Origin: Papaver somniferum
Taxonomy: Eukaryota; Streptophyta; Magnoliopsida; Ranunculales; Papaveraceae
NCBI RefSeq assembly: GCF_003573695.1
Contig: NC_039363.1
Coordinates: forward strand, 124,479,302 to 124,543,301
Length of the DNA stretch: 64,000 bases
Direction of reading: 5' to 3'
Each line of letters starts with the position of its first letter. Within the stretch, counting starts at the first letter, position 1. The position numbers were made by a program, and so were the translations under genes. Positions 1 to 11,273 of the stretch are shown here, piece by piece. Below the pieces are notes generated by a model. That model was not told the DNA's origin. It was given only the letters and a program-made list of their open reading frames with translations, and did not search any database.

Positions 1-432
1 CTCCACAGAATCCCTCTGTAAGGTTTCACAATTTCTACTCATGTAGAGAATTATTCAACAATTACGGATATCCTAATTCTCTACTAGCATTAGATTAACT
101 AATAAACTAGTTCAGTTGGCCACCTAAACAGTTTATCAATCAAACATAAAATTAATTATTGTGAAAACAAATAATAATTATGTGAAGAGTTAAAATAGAT
201 TTATATGCTAAATTGAATCATATATTAGAACTTAGAATTCATCCCCAATCACTAAGAAGTTTAGCTACTCATGGATGTAGAAACACCCATGTTAAACATA
301 TAAGAAAATGGAAGAGAAACCGTTACGATAATGAAATCGCTCCAAAACCCTAGATTTCTCTTCTTGTGTTCTTCTCCCCAAAAGCTTGATTAAAGATTAA
401 AAGATTCCCCTTAAAAGTTATAGAAACATCTC

Positions 433-440
433 TTTTATAG
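433..440 (-). promoter_or_regulatory. Probable TATA box of LTR A
   Basis: CTATAAAA on the minus strand. It is kept in the right LTR copy at 18094-18101, and a similar box (CTATAAAAA) lies in the related solo LTR G at 31015-31023. This is the expected position of an LTR core promoter driving leftward transcription of element A. Confidence 0.55.
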
Positions 441-599
441 GTGTCCCAATTATAGTTGTTCTCGTGCTCGAATCCCGTGCAAAGCAATTGCCAAAACTCG
501 CCAAAATACCAAGTTAGGAAACCTGGCCGTGTAAAGAAACTGCTGCAAAAAGATGGGCATGTGCGCAAATATCCAAGTCTAGCCCATTTTAATTTATTT

Positions 600-2035
600 G
601 GCTTGTCAGTCCGCTGGAACTGACAGCGTATTCTTCTCTTTACTCCTTCGGACTTTCCCTCGGATACATGATCTCCCGTGAGAAATTATTTTCCCTGAAT
701 TTTTGTTTTCCTCCCGTAAGATTCACGGACAGACATGTCACCGTGAAATTTCAAAGTCCCGGGATTTTCAGTTTTCCCTTCGTGACTTCTCGGTTACTCA
801 CCCCTCCGTGAGAAATAAAAACATCTGAGTTTGGCTTTTCCGGCTGATAACCCACGACCACCAGACACTCCGTGAAAACTATATTTCCCTGAAGTTCTGT
901 TTTCCACAATAATCCCTCGTATACCAGGCTCTCTGTGAGTTTTGAAACTCCCTGAGTTTGGTAAAACTCGTACTCAACTTCTCAAATCTTCTCAAACTCC
1001 ATTCTTCTCTGTCACTGCCAAACTCCAACATAGCTTCATACTTTGTTTTCTTCTCAAACTACAGCCAGCTGCTCTCATCTCCACTGCCAACCACCACAGC
1101 ATCATGTTCCTTCATATGCTGGTAATAGCATCAGAAAAGTCCACTTCCATGCTCGAACTTCTCCGTTGCCTTATTGCTAGCAATCACCATCTGATCGAGT
1201 TCTAATTCTTCATCACCGAACAATCCTGCCATCATACAGCTCCATGGATCACCATAAGTTCAGCAGCTCCTTCCAACATTCCTGCCGTCAACAGCAAACA
1301 CCCATCTTCACTACTATCATCGATGGCAGTTCCCATTTCTCAACATCGCAGCTGCAGAGACAAAGCAACACAATTCCATCTCCATTACTGCCATCAATCA
1401 TCTTCGTATCTTCTCCAACTTTCTCCATCTTGCAGTCACCGAGCATCACATATATGACAGTTCTTCAGTCAACATGTTCAGAGCAAACTCGAGTTCTGCT
1501 CAAGCTCCAACCTCTGCCATCTTATCACCGGAAATATCATCAGCTTCGATACTCGAGTAATCCTCCACCATCAACACAGCGGACTCGACTCCATTAATAT
1601 TCAACACCGATGGCAGCAGCAACTCAGCTCCATCGATGGTCTTCGTCACTGGATAGTTATCACCAGCACGTTGACAATCAGAAGCATCACCCACAGGCTC
1701 GACCTGCATTAGTTACCTTTGTTTTCTCTTCACTGTCGTTTCATGACCATTGTTGTTTGTCACCGTCGAGCTCTACAGCTACATCGATCGTTCACTCATT
1801 GCTGCCATTACCGGCAAGGAAAACTCCCATAGTTCTCGACCTAACGTCCCTATCTTCCATCAACCCATATATGTTCTACAGATTCCATTAATCCATATTC
1901 ATGCATGGGAGCAGCCATTATTCCCTGAGCTGATCGTGAGGTGAAGAAGATGATGGGACAGCTCCGAGTAAAATAGTCGGGTGCCTTTAGTAATCACATT
2001 CAACTGTCAGTCTTACGAGGCTGACAGTGCAATTT
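600..2035. repeat. Extra U3 segment of LTR A bounded by TGTCAGT palindromes
   Basis: Compared by eye with solo LTR G, LTR A carries about 1.3 kb of additional sequence between the TATA box and the LTR start. Its edges carry two small palindromes: TGTCAGT..ACTGACA near 607-630 and CTGTCAG..CTGACAG near 2005-2028. The segment contains degenerate repeats around CCGTGAGAAAT (about 660-960) and a long pyrimidine-rich tract. The right LTR has the same segment at about 18260-19655, so it was present before the last transposition of A. Confidence 0.5.
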
Positions 2036-2361
2036 TCTGCATCATCTTTGTTTCGCGCATAACTTCTTCGTATGATATTAGATTGACCCATTCTTCCGCC
2101 GTTTGCTTCGTCTTTTCGTCCTCTTCAAGGTGATAGCAAGAACTCCTAGATTTGAACGAGTTACACTTGGTCTTTGGCCCTTCTCCGTTTGCGGTTAACT
2201 TCTTTCTTGCACAATTAAGTGCAAATTTGCTTCTTTTGGATGATTCACCTAACAAAACATAAATAAAACAAAACAAACGTAATATACAATAATTCGCAAG
2301 AATATATAGCAAATACTAGTATGGATTCGACATTAAATATAAGCAAAATATGCACTTAACA

Positions 2362-2376
2362 AATTCCCCTACATTT
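2362..2376 (-). promoter_or_regulatory. Polypurine tract of element A
   Basis: On the minus strand AAATGTAGGGGAATT directly abuts the LTR start TGTTAAG. This is the expected plus-strand primer position of an LTR retrotransposon. Confidence 0.8.
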
Positions 2377-2380
2377 GGCT

Positions 2381-2400
2381 TTTGCTAGTCCTCGAGCAAA
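2381..2400 (-). other. AGGA-loop hairpin upstream of the PPT of element A
   Basis: The minus strand reads TTTGCT CGAGGACT AGCAAA, a 6-bp stem with a loop containing AGGA. The same block stands before the PPT of element D (12381-12400) and of every E unit (for example 49357-49378). Confidence 0.6.
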
Positions 2401-4106
2401 CTATCTAAAATACAACAACTCCATATCGTCGAGAAAACGGATGCACTTAGCTAATGCAACATGCCTTTAAACCCCTTGGTGTCCCTAGTGGACGAGTTAT
2501 AGTCTCGTGAGGGCTTACGAGAGGTATACCCACAAAACCAGCTCCAACTTTAATGTGTTCCAGCTTCCCAAGCATCCAAAGAGCTATGAGGATATAAAGT
2601 TTCTGCATGCTAGTAATAAGAAGTTAGAAATACCAAAAAACATATTCATTCTTAAATCTTGAGTGAGAAATAAGCACACCATAATGAGAGAATGCGTGTT
2701 TGAGAGCGATCAATAAGCATTTCGCCTCGACTTCTTCCTCACTTAAAAGGATTTTATGATAATTGCACTCAATAAGACAGCTTTTTTATGGGTCTCACAA
2801 GTGTGCGGGTAGAAAGGAAGAGAGAATCCTACACACGTTGAATGCTGGGAAGGAAACTTTCCGAATTATTTCTGTAGACTCCACAAAATCGTGGAAAATA
2901 AAGATATTTTTCTGATGATCTCTAAGAAAGGAAATCAACCATTATTATTAAAAATAGAGGATGAGACTACTTACCATCTTTACATCTGATTGCAATGATG
3001 ATAACACCACTCTCATAATATTTAATAGAAACGTAGTCTTCAACTATTGATGATAAACTCTTGAACTTCGTAAAACTTTGACAATTTGCTACTCTTTTAC
3101 TCAAATTCCTTGTTGCTTGAAAATTCCTTATAAATTTTACTTCCTTCCCCACGGCCTTATTAAGTAAATAAAAACAATATAACAAAATTTTCTTGTCTCA
3201 TTTTTTTATTTTAATACAAAAATTAACAATGGAAATAGCCATGGGTGAAGTACTTTACCGCTTGATTCTTCACAACTTGTATTGTCTTCGATATCATAAA
3301 CTCCAATAATTCTCATCTTTTGATTTTCTTCGCTCTTGTACTTAGTCTTCCACTTTGATATAGAATTTCGCTCATTGTATTGTAAGTATTCAACATGTAT
3401 TTAAAATTCTGCTCATTGTATGTTGCTTTACTTGAATATAAAATTTCGCTCTTCCTTGAATTGTTGCTTGTAAACCTTAAACGTCTTCAACTTTCCTTGT
3501 AGATTTTGATGTCTCTCCATTTGTTGATGATGATGGTGTTTCTATGGACCCTTTGTTGGCGAGAGAGAATGGTGCTAACTGCAAATCAAACTACAAGAAG
3601 GTGGTTTTCATCTATAGACGTCACCTTCATGATTGACAAAATTAGCACTCAAGATATCAAAGAGTAGTGCTTCTATTGGTGGGAGGTTGGGTAGCTCACC
3701 ATTATACGTGGAATTAACGTACGGTGACACATACTCAAAAGAAAACTCTTTAGTCAGCTACAAAGAAATCTGGTATGTTGCCTCAGTTGATATGAAAAAT
3801 AGGTAGTCTCCACTAATAATTGATCACCAAATCTAATAATGCATTTCTCCCTGCTCCTAATTTGCATCACCGGCATGATTAAATCCATTATTTAACACTC
3901 CAATTCGTAAGAAATCCGAACGTAGTTCCTTAACACTTCCAAGTTCAGTTATGTCGGTCAGAATTCTCTATGTAAACATACCTAGAAGTATGCTAGTGAC
4001 TCTAAAATCTCTACAAGTTGGAGGTTTTTATTCAAACTTTTATTTTTTTAAAACTCAAAAAGAACTAAAAACTCTATATGCAAAATACTCCCCCACACTT
4101 AAACTT

Positions 4107-4124
4107 CACATTGTCCTCAATGTG
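4107..4124 (-). other. Internal AGGA-loop hairpin plus G-rich tract, element A
   Basis: Perfect 7-bp stem CACATTG/CAATGTG around loop AGGA, followed in element orientation by AAGTGTGGGGGAG (4088-4100). Its counterparts are 11428-11445 in D and 49003-49024 in E. The stems differ between families but still pair. Confidence 0.65.
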
Positions 4125-4519
4125 TCAAACTGAAAAATCTGAATTCTGACGTAGCAGCAGATAAAACGCAAACACTGTCAAAATTGGTAAGTAATTTGGA
4201 AAAACTTCATTTCTCAAAAGTTGTTCATCTACGTGTTTTATACACAGTGTCAAAAGGGCACAATGTTTCCATAAACCGTCTGATTGCTATGGTCTCTGGA
4301 CTGAACTACGCGGAGTCTAAATTTTTCTGACGAAAAGGTATTCATCATAATTATCTTCTAAGATAGATTACGGACTCAATGAAATTAAACATGGGGATGC
4401 AAATATGATATGAAAAAAATAAAAACAGAAAATATAAGGGTTTAAGATACAAAACCTATGGGTTGCCTCCCATTAAGCGCTTAGTTTTACGTCCTCAGCC
4501 CGACTTGGCATTCTCCAAA

Positions 4520-5803
4520 CTACTCCTCCAGAGGGAGTACATCACGAAGCTCAATCACGTCCACATTCTCCATCGGGAAGTTTTCGTAATATGGCTTTAA
4601 TCTATGGCCGTTTACTTTAAATATTGTCCCTTTCGTGAGACTACTAACTTCAACTGCACCATAAGGAAAAACATTAGTAACAACAAAAGGTCCACCACTC
4701 CAACGTGACCAAAGCTTACCGGGAAATAACTTAAGACGAGAATTAAATAGAAGAACTTTTTGGCCCACAACAAAACTCTTTCTAGAAATCATCTTGTCAT
4801 GGAGAATTTTAGACTTCTCCTTGTAAATCTGGGAACTCTCGTAAGCATCATTACGTATCTCCTCTAGCTCATTAAGTTGTAACTTTATATGTTTCCCCGC
4901 GTTGTCATAATCTATGTTGCACATCTTTATCGCCCAATAAGACTTATGTTCAAGTTCAGCTGGAAGATGACAAGCTTTTCCATACACCAACCAATATGGA
5001 GACATACCAATCGGTGTTTTGTACGCCGTTCTATACGCCCAAAGTGCATCGTTGAGTCTATAACTCCAATCTTTTCGTGTTGTGTTAACGGTTTTCTCCA
5101 AGATGGATTTGATCTCACGATTTGAAATTTCATCTTGCCCACTAGTTTGTGGGTGATATGGCGTACCGACCTTGTGATTTATGTTGTACTTCTTGAGAAG
5201 AGCATGGAAGGATTTCTTGAAGTGCGAACCCCCATCACTGATAACCACTCTTGGTGTACCATGTCTAGAGAAAATATATTCCTTCACAAACTCACAAACA
5301 ACTTGAGAATCATTAGTAGGGGTGGATTTATCTTCCACCCATTTTGAAACATAATCCACAGCAAGAAGTATATAAAATTTTCCATTCGAATTGACAAAAG
5401 GACCCATAAAATCAATTCCGCACACATCAAATACGTCCAGAGAAAGAATTGGGGTGAGTTGCATTTGATTTCTAGCACCTAGATTGCCCGTTCGTTGACA
5501 TCTATCACAAGCTTTACAAAAAATGTATGCATCCTCAAATAAAGTGGGCCAATAAAATCCACTCTCAAGGACTTTGAGAGTGGTACGTTTATAACCAAAA
5601 TGACCACCACATGCATAAGTATGGCAAAAAGTAAGGATGGATTGAAATTCAGAGTTAGGTACGCACCTGCAGATTATTTGATCGGAACCATATTTCCACA
5701 AGTAGGGCTCATCCCACACATACTGCTTGGCTATCTTCTTAAGCTTAAGATTTTGAAAATTATACATTGTATTAGGTACTTGCCTTGTAACCAAGTAGTT
5801 CAT
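4520..5803 (-). pseudogene. Integrase domain of element A polyprotein
   Basis: Open for 427 codons. It catalyses insertion of element cDNA into chromosomes. Visible signatures, in order: the H2C2 zinc-binding region ([13 protein letters not shown], then CKACDRC at about residues 83-107); the core with the first catalytic Asp in CGIDFMGPF; the second in VISDGGSHF; and the catalytic Glu in the following helix ([16 protein letters not shown]). The C-terminus contains a [16 protein letters not shown] stretch of the kind seen after the core in Ty3/gypsy integrases. It is in frame with the RNase H part but separated from it by one TAA at 5882-5884, so the polyprotein is interrupted. The order RT-RNase H-integrase on the minus strand identifies a Ty3/gypsy element, and the DLGAS protease and FMDD RT fit the Athila lineage. 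Confidence 0.92.
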
Positions 5804-5881
5804 TATATCCGCGTACCAAGGTGTTGAATCTTCAATTGAGAAATGTTGTTCGTCTGGAAAACGATCTTGTAAAGGAAGTTC

Positions 5882-6313
5882 TTATTCAGAAACAACAAGT
5901 CTGCTAAGATGATCCGCAACAGTATTTTCAACACCTCTCTTATATTTGATTTCATAATCAAACTCTTGCAATAACAATATCCACCGTATAAGTCTTGGCT
6001 TAGCTTCTTTCTTCTTAAGTAGGTACCTAAGTGTTGCATGATCAGAATACACAACTACTTTTGCACCTACCAAATACGATCTAAATTTTTCTAGTGCAAA
6101 CACTATAGCCAACAACTCTTTCTCGGTGGTAGAACAGTTAATTTGAGCATCGTTTAGGGTCCTAGATGCATAATAAATCACATGGGACAACTTGTCCACC
6201 CTTTGTCCCAAAAGAACTCCAACCTCGTAGTCACTTGCATCACACATCAATTTAAATGGCAAACTCCAATCCGGTGACTTGATAATCGGCGGAGTTGTCA
6301 ACAATTCTTTCAA
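5882..6313 (-). pseudogene. RNase H domain of element A polyprotein
   Basis: Degrades the RNA strand of the RNA/DNA hybrid during reverse transcription. The Ty3/gypsy RNase H pattern is clear: [14 protein letters not shown] (first catalytic Asp), [16 protein letters not shown] (catalytic Glu), [12 protein letters not shown] (second Asp) and [12 protein letters not shown] (final Asp). It ends at an in-frame TAA at 5882-5884; integrase follows in the same frame. Upstream it is out of frame with the RT segment that ends at 6365, so at least one frameshift separates them. Confidence 0.9.
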
Positions 6314-6364
6314 TTTGTCAAAGGATTCTTTAAACTCCTTGTTGAAGTCAAAAGAAACATCTTT

Positions 6365-6793
6365 TCACAATAATTTGCACATCGGCATTGAGATTTTGGA
6401 GAAATCTTTTATAAACCGCCTGTAAAAACCTGCGTGGCCAAGAAACGAGCGAATTTCCCTCACCGAAGTGGGATATTGTAAGTTCCTAATAAGGTCTATC
6501 TTTTCCTTGTCTACCTCGAGCCCTTGAGAGGACACGATGTGGCCAATTACAATTCCATGGTTTACCATAAAGTGACATTTTTCCCAGTTTAAAACCAAAT
6601 TAGTGTTTATGCATCTTTTTAGCAGAAGTTCAAGATTTTGTAAGCAAATATAAAATGAGTTGCCATAAACACTAAAGTCGTCCATAAATGCCTCAATGAT
6701 GTTTTCCACGTAATCATAAAATATACTAACCATACAACTCTGAAAAGTGGCAGGTGCATTGCAAAGACCAAACGACATCCGTCTATAGGCAAG
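6365..6793 (-). pseudogene. C-terminal half of reverse transcriptase, element A
   Basis: The segment begins at the element D insertion point and holds SFGLCNAPATFQ, the catalytic box AFMDDFSVYG (FMDD version of YxDD) and FLGHAGFYRRFI, all standard Ty3/gypsy RT blocks. The N-terminal half of the same RT lies across D at 14069 and beyond. The frame closes at 6365 before the RNase H part. RT was probably already inactive before D arrived, because the segment carrying the first catalytic Asp is missing at the other side of the break (about 14100-14125). Confidence 0.88.
6789..6793. repeat. Target-site duplication of D, left copy (GCAAG)
   Basis: GCAAG directly precedes the left LTR of D and is repeated at 14064-14068 directly after its right LTR. 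This places the insertion inside the RT of element A. Confidence 0.9.
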
Positions 6794-8453
6794 TGATAGA
6801 CACATTTTTGTGTCTAAGTTCTCCTCATTTTTCTGTATTGTTGGTACTCGATTTCGTACTTATTATGGTGTTTGTAGGTGTTTTGGGGAAATAAACATTT
6901 TTGGAAAATTCGGCTCGAAAAGTTGCTCGGGGCACCCTCGGAGGACATTTGCTATACTGACCCCTACTTTTGATAACGTGCACCCACGACTATGTGTATC
7001 CCAAATTTGTCATTAGCACTCACTGGTTATTTGGCACCCCAGATGTTGGATAAGGACCACCTCCTCCTTCGTTTGAATTCAGAAATTTGGCGGGAAAAGA
7101 AGCTCTCAACCGGCATAATTAGGGTTTATGATTTGGGCATGTGTTGGGAGACTAAAGGGCTGGAATTAATTGGGTTTGCTCTAATAGAGTAAACAAGATT
7201 GGTAGTGGTGTTCGTTCGATTGGAATTGATTATATCGACGGTTGGGACGTAAACAGGATTTTTGGTCGGGATTGTTCATCTTCTCCGGCAAAGTCACCTG
7301 GTTATGATTTGGACGAGCTTTCTATTGGACGAGCTTTCTATTGGACTTTCTCATGGTTTCGGGTTGGTTTAGGCCTGTTTCGATCAAACAGGCTTGGTAA
7401 TGGACATTGAATCGAAGAAACAGAGTTATCCATGATGTTTTGGCAAAACAGAGATGTAGGTTTTCACGGTTTTTCTGTTCCTTCTCTGTCCCGAGTGCAG
7501 CTGATGTTTGCGTGTGGGAAGAAGTAGTTGGTTGTGATTTAAAAGGTGCTAGGAACGTTTTTGGAGTGTGTAAACACAAGTCAGCTGCGTGAGGAGTTGA
7601 AATAGCGAAGAAAATCTCGTATCTTGCATGGAAGTAAAAGAAAATAGTTTTGGTTGATTGTCGAGATTATGTGGAGTTATGAGGATTTATTCTCGGTTCA
7701 ATTGGGTATATAAAGGCTGTTGGAATCACAGAAGAGGGATGAAGAGTTTGGGAGAAGTTTAGATCGAGAACAGAGTGAAAAATCAAGTGGTAGGAAAATA
7801 GTTTTCTGGTGGTGCGTGAAGAACATTAGACCCTACAAAACTGCAGTTTATGCTACAGTGTCAGCGGCAGTTATCTTTTATCGTTCATCGCAACTGTTAT
7901 TTTGTAACAATTATAAGCGTTACAAATATTTGTTTTTCATATATTTTCATCCTTGTAAACACCTTTTGAGCAATAGAAAATTTCTTTGAGTATGTTTTCA
8001 CCATGGGGAGCTAGAACCCATCACTGGGACGACGGGGGAAGTTATTTTTCACCCATGTGGTAATTAAATTAATTCTTTTATAACTATTTGCATAGAATTT
8101 AATTGTTTTATGATTTCTGTTAATTATTTGTTATTTTTTCTGACGTCGCATGCTTAGTTTTAATTACTTTTGATGCGTCATGCTCACAACTTACAACTAA
8201 TGTTTTATGAAATCTACTTTGGCAAAGAATAGAGTTAATATTACTTTTATTTTGAGCTATAATTTCCTAGGATTAACTTCTGAACCACTTGAATATGAAA
8301 AACAATGAAATCCTGAGTCACAGTAAATTCATCATCCTGTGACAATTTTTTGTATATATTTTTCTTTTATTTTAGTTTATTAATTCTTAAAATCAATCTC
8401 ATCAAGTCCGAGCGAACGACAACTCTACTTACCACTATATAAAAATTCGATCA
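6794..8453 (+). repeat. 5' LTR of element D
   Basis: Starts TGATAGACACATTTTTGTG and ends GATCA. Its partner is 12420-14063. The copies differ by scattered substitutions and small indels, including a 17-bp tandem duplication (GGACGAGCTTTCTATT units) near 7313-7346 present only here. It contains TATATAAA at 7707-7714 and the conserved U5 block CCCATCACTGGGACGACGG at 8017-8035. Confidence 0.93.
7707..7714 (+). promoter_or_regulatory. Probable TATA box of LTR D
   Basis: TATATAAA, kept in the right LTR at 13328-13335. About 310 bases further on is the U5 block CCCATCACTGGGACGACGG, which is shared with the LTRs of E. Confidence 0.55.
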
Positions 8454-8458
8454 ATTTT

Positions 8459-8475
8459 TGGCGCCGCCGACGTGG
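8459..8475 (+). promoter_or_regulatory. Primer binding site of element D
   Basis: TGGCGCCGCCGACGTGG, five bases after the LTR end. One base differs from the PBS of C (23898-23914) and of the E units (TGGCGCCGCCGACGCGG). It is the site where a tRNA 3' end would prime minus-strand synthesis. I cannot say with certainty which tRNA. Confidence 0.8.
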
Positions 8476-9483
8476 ATTTGTTTATAGATTTGTTTTTAGG
8501 TTTTAATTTATTTGTTATTTTTTACGCGTTTTGGTATTTTTGTTTGCTTTCAGATTTGGAGATAAGCTAAAGGAAAAAGAGAAAGTGCTGAAAAGAAAGG
8601 AAAAGCCCAAAAAGGAAAAAAAATAGAAATCCAAAACGAGTGAAGAAAAAGTTTTTGTAAATAATTTATTTATTTTTTTAGAAATTGTAATTAAGGTTTT
8701 TATTTTTGGACTTTTTTTTCTTTTCTTTTGGACATTGAACATTGGACTTTATTTTTAAAACCCTAAGGAAGGGTTAGTTTAAATATAAACTGCACAGGGA
8801 AGGACGACGATTACGATATCGCCTCGGCCCCTTGGGTTCGTACATGACATAGTAGCCGTGGCCCGATTCGACTTCAACAGTTCATCCCCCGTTTGGAACG
8901 GGAGGTAAGAATTCTAAACACCCGTGAATCCCCTATCAGCGGGTTTACTGATGATTTCGTATGCATATAAGTTGAGGACCTGAAATCGGATTTAATTTTC
9001 TAGTAAAGGGCAAGGCCTGGACAAATCAAGATAAGGACTAAGATTTCATCACCTTTTCCTTCTTGCCCGCCTTAGGAACACGTAACCTATGCGAACCTAA
9101 GCGTTAATATTTGGACTAGAACGAGACCGATAGGGTAACGAGCTTATTAGGAAAGTCGTTCGAAAAATATTGGTTATTCTTTTGAGCATACTTTGAAGTT
9201 AATTATGGTTAATGTGAGGTTAATACGCCGCCTTGTAACGCCGGTGAGGCCTTGGGTATCAAAGCTCCATTGAGCTTCCCTCGTCTCTATTCAACTTACT
9301 TTAACTCGGATTGATTCCAGAGAGGCTTGCTCAGATTGTAACGAATTCCTTTTCGAAAGAATATAAGTTAGTCTAGAAAAAATCTAAGTGGATCCATCAT
9401 GCTTTTTGTTTTCTAGATAAAATAGGCTTGTTGTGGTCGAGTCAGCCTTGTTTGTGTTTGTTTAGAATTCCCTTGCAGTTAGG
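8476..9483 (+). other. Untranslated leader of element D
   Basis: About 1 kb with no supported gene. Long stretches match the leader of element C read on the minus strand: the TTTAAATATAAACTG region with the following CTCGGCCCC..GGGTTCGTACATGACAT, the AACGAGACCGATA..AACGAGCTTA region, and GCCGCCTTGTAA..CCGGTGAGGCCTTGGG. A run of TTTTTGTTTGCTTTCAG near 8535-8552 looks like a 3' splice site. The conservation suggests packaging or dimerisation signals. Confidence 0.7.
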
Positions 9484-11273
9484 ATGTCGAACTGGTATAT
9501 CCAATACAATGATTATCCAACTGAACAACATGGACATTACTCTTTTTATGATCATAGTGTGAATAGTGGTTGGGCACGCCAACCTTTTCAAGGTTTTGGG
9601 TCATACCATGGTGAGCCCAATTACTATCCACACGCGTATCGGTCATACGGGAAAGAAGATTATAATACTAGTTCTTCGTCTTTAGAGGATACAATCAAAA
9701 TATTGAAAAGTAGTCCTTTTTATGATCCTTAAATTCATATTCCTTCTCTAGAAGAGTCTCTCAGGAATTTAGCTGAGTCATCACGTAAGTTAGCTGAATC
9801 GACATACAAATTAGATGAGGTGAACAACGTAGTTATGGACGAAAGAACTGCAACAACGACTGAATCTTCTTTGGAAGATATCCTCAATAGGTTAAGTGAA
9901 AACTTAGATCCAACACTTAGGGAGCTTTCTTTAGAAGAGACCCTTGAGAGGATAGTTGAGTCTACACGTAGACTTGAGTTAGAGACGAACGAAAGTATTT
10001 CTCGAAATGACTTGAATTTCCAATATAGTGTATCTAATAGTACTCTTGAAAATGAGGATAGTTATTTGCATAATCAAGATATCGAGGTTAGAATTGGTGA
10101 CACTCCTTGTGTAGATGAGGTTCATCAATTTCCATGTTATGATAATGATGAGTATGATGTGGAAAATGTTGATGAAGAATCTGAAGTATTTAGGCATGGT
10201 AATCAGGAATTTGTTACTCCTATTGAGCTTGATAATGATAATGATATTTCTGGTTCAAATACCGATAATTTTATTATTATCCACCTATTCAAAAGGACGG
10301 GGATTTGACTAGAGATAATACCGTTTTAGACGAAGTTGTACTTCCATTTGATTACGAAGCCAAAGATGGTTTAGAGGAACTAGTTTGTACTGAGAATATT
10401 GTTTTCGAGTCTAGAAATTTAGAAACTCTACTCTTGGAAGAAAATGAACTCATAGAGATGAGTGAGGATGAACCTGACTTAGAAGAATCAATTGACCATT
10501 TCCAGGAATCTGATGACCTAGAAATTAGGGAAGTTGTGACTAGTATTTCTAGAGACACTGAAAACTCTAAGTTTGGGGGTGATCATCATTCTCCATGTGC
10601 TTTAACTCTTAGAAATGTCCCTCACTTAGGACTTGACATATGTGCCTCAACCATTTTACAAGATTATCTTCATACGCGTTTTCCCGAACCTAATAATATC
10701 CAGGAAGAAGTTCAATTGTTAGAAACCCATCCTCTGGTTGATGTGGTTTACCCAGGCTATGATACCCAGATTGATTTTGTTTTCCCACCAAAAACTTTTA
10801 TTCCAATTGTGGGAACGTTTGAATTTGAAATGTGTCAGTTATTGAGTTTTGAGACTAAACCTAATTACTTTAGGAGATTAGGGTCGACACATTTGTTTAA
10901 GGAACACCAACACTCTCATTGTGGCCAGATGTATGAATCAAATATGATTGACTTAGACGATCCCCAGTTGTTCAGGTTATTATTATGTGCTTCTAAGTTT
11001 GTATTTGAGTTTTTCCAGACTCTAGAACATGAACATTCGGATCTAACTTATGAGGAAATGCAACCCATGGAAATATTTTATCTAGACCCTGCTATAGAAC
11101 CTGAACCTGAACCACAGCTATATGTAGTTGTCTTAAACAGTAAACTAGACAAGGTTGTGCTTTATTTGTTAATTTTTTTGGCATGTTGCAGATTCATTTT
11201 ACTTGTGATAGCTCTATTTGGTTTTGGTGATCCGCAGTTATTCCGGCTATTACTTTATGACTCTATGATGTGA
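9484..11273 (+). pseudogene. Acidic protein with hydrophobic C-terminus, element D (decayed)
   Basis: The only gene-like region between PBS and PPT, about 596 codons. It starts at ATG 9484 (MSNWYIQYNDYP). An in-frame TAA at 9730-9732 and a single-base frameshift in the TTATTATTATT run near 10270-10280 break it; the frame then stays open to 11273. The N-terminus is rich in Tyr/His/Gly. The middle has repeated SLE-[DE]-x-L-x-x-L segments (likely helical or coiled coil), then a long Glu/Asp-rich part. Near codon 375 lies VPHLGLDICASTILQDY, which matches LPNLGLKLCASKVLLDY in the E proteins. The C-terminus has a hydrophobic stretch (VVLYLLIFLACCRFILLVIA) followed by GDPQLFRLL, and DDPQLFRLL also occurs earlier. 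No zinc knuckle, protease or RT motif is present. Function unknown. A membrane-associated role is inference, and an env-like remnant is one alternative. Confidence 0.7.

Larger units (their letters stand above)
1..2361 (-). repeat. 3' LTR of Athila-like element A (left part outside window)
   Basis: This is one copy of a long terminal repeat. The first 2,030 bases match 17662-19673 almost base for base. In minus orientation the LTR starts TGTTAAGTGCATA at 2361, directly next to a polypurine tract, and its end (ACGCATCA) is seen only in the right copy at 17157. Combining both copies gives a full length of about 2.9 kb. A related, shorter LTR is the solo copy G at 30095-31638. Small plus-strand reading frames inside (for example 942-1205 and 1244-1597) are Ser/Thr/His-rich, have no family signature and recur only because the LTR recurs; I do not consider them genes. 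Confidence 0.9.
2377..4519 (-). other. 3' non-coding internal region of element A
   Basis: About 2.1 kb between the end of integrase and the PPT, with no supported gene. It holds three blocks that recur in the other elements: TGGGAGGCAACCCA at 4459-4472 (compare 11321-11334 in D), the hairpin CACATTG-AGGA-CAATGTG at 4107-4124 followed on the minus strand by AAGTGTGGGGGAG, and a stretch at about 2425-2540 that matches 38350-38470 in fragment H. The short frames at 2013-2312, 2967-3185 and 3951-4133 show no recognisable domain. Confidence 0.65.

Noticed and set aside
942..1944. Several plus-strand open frames in LTR A (also at 18603-19571)
   Set aside because: They are Ser/His/Thr-rich, overlap in several frames on both strands and recur only as part of the LTR duplication; no family signature and no start context.
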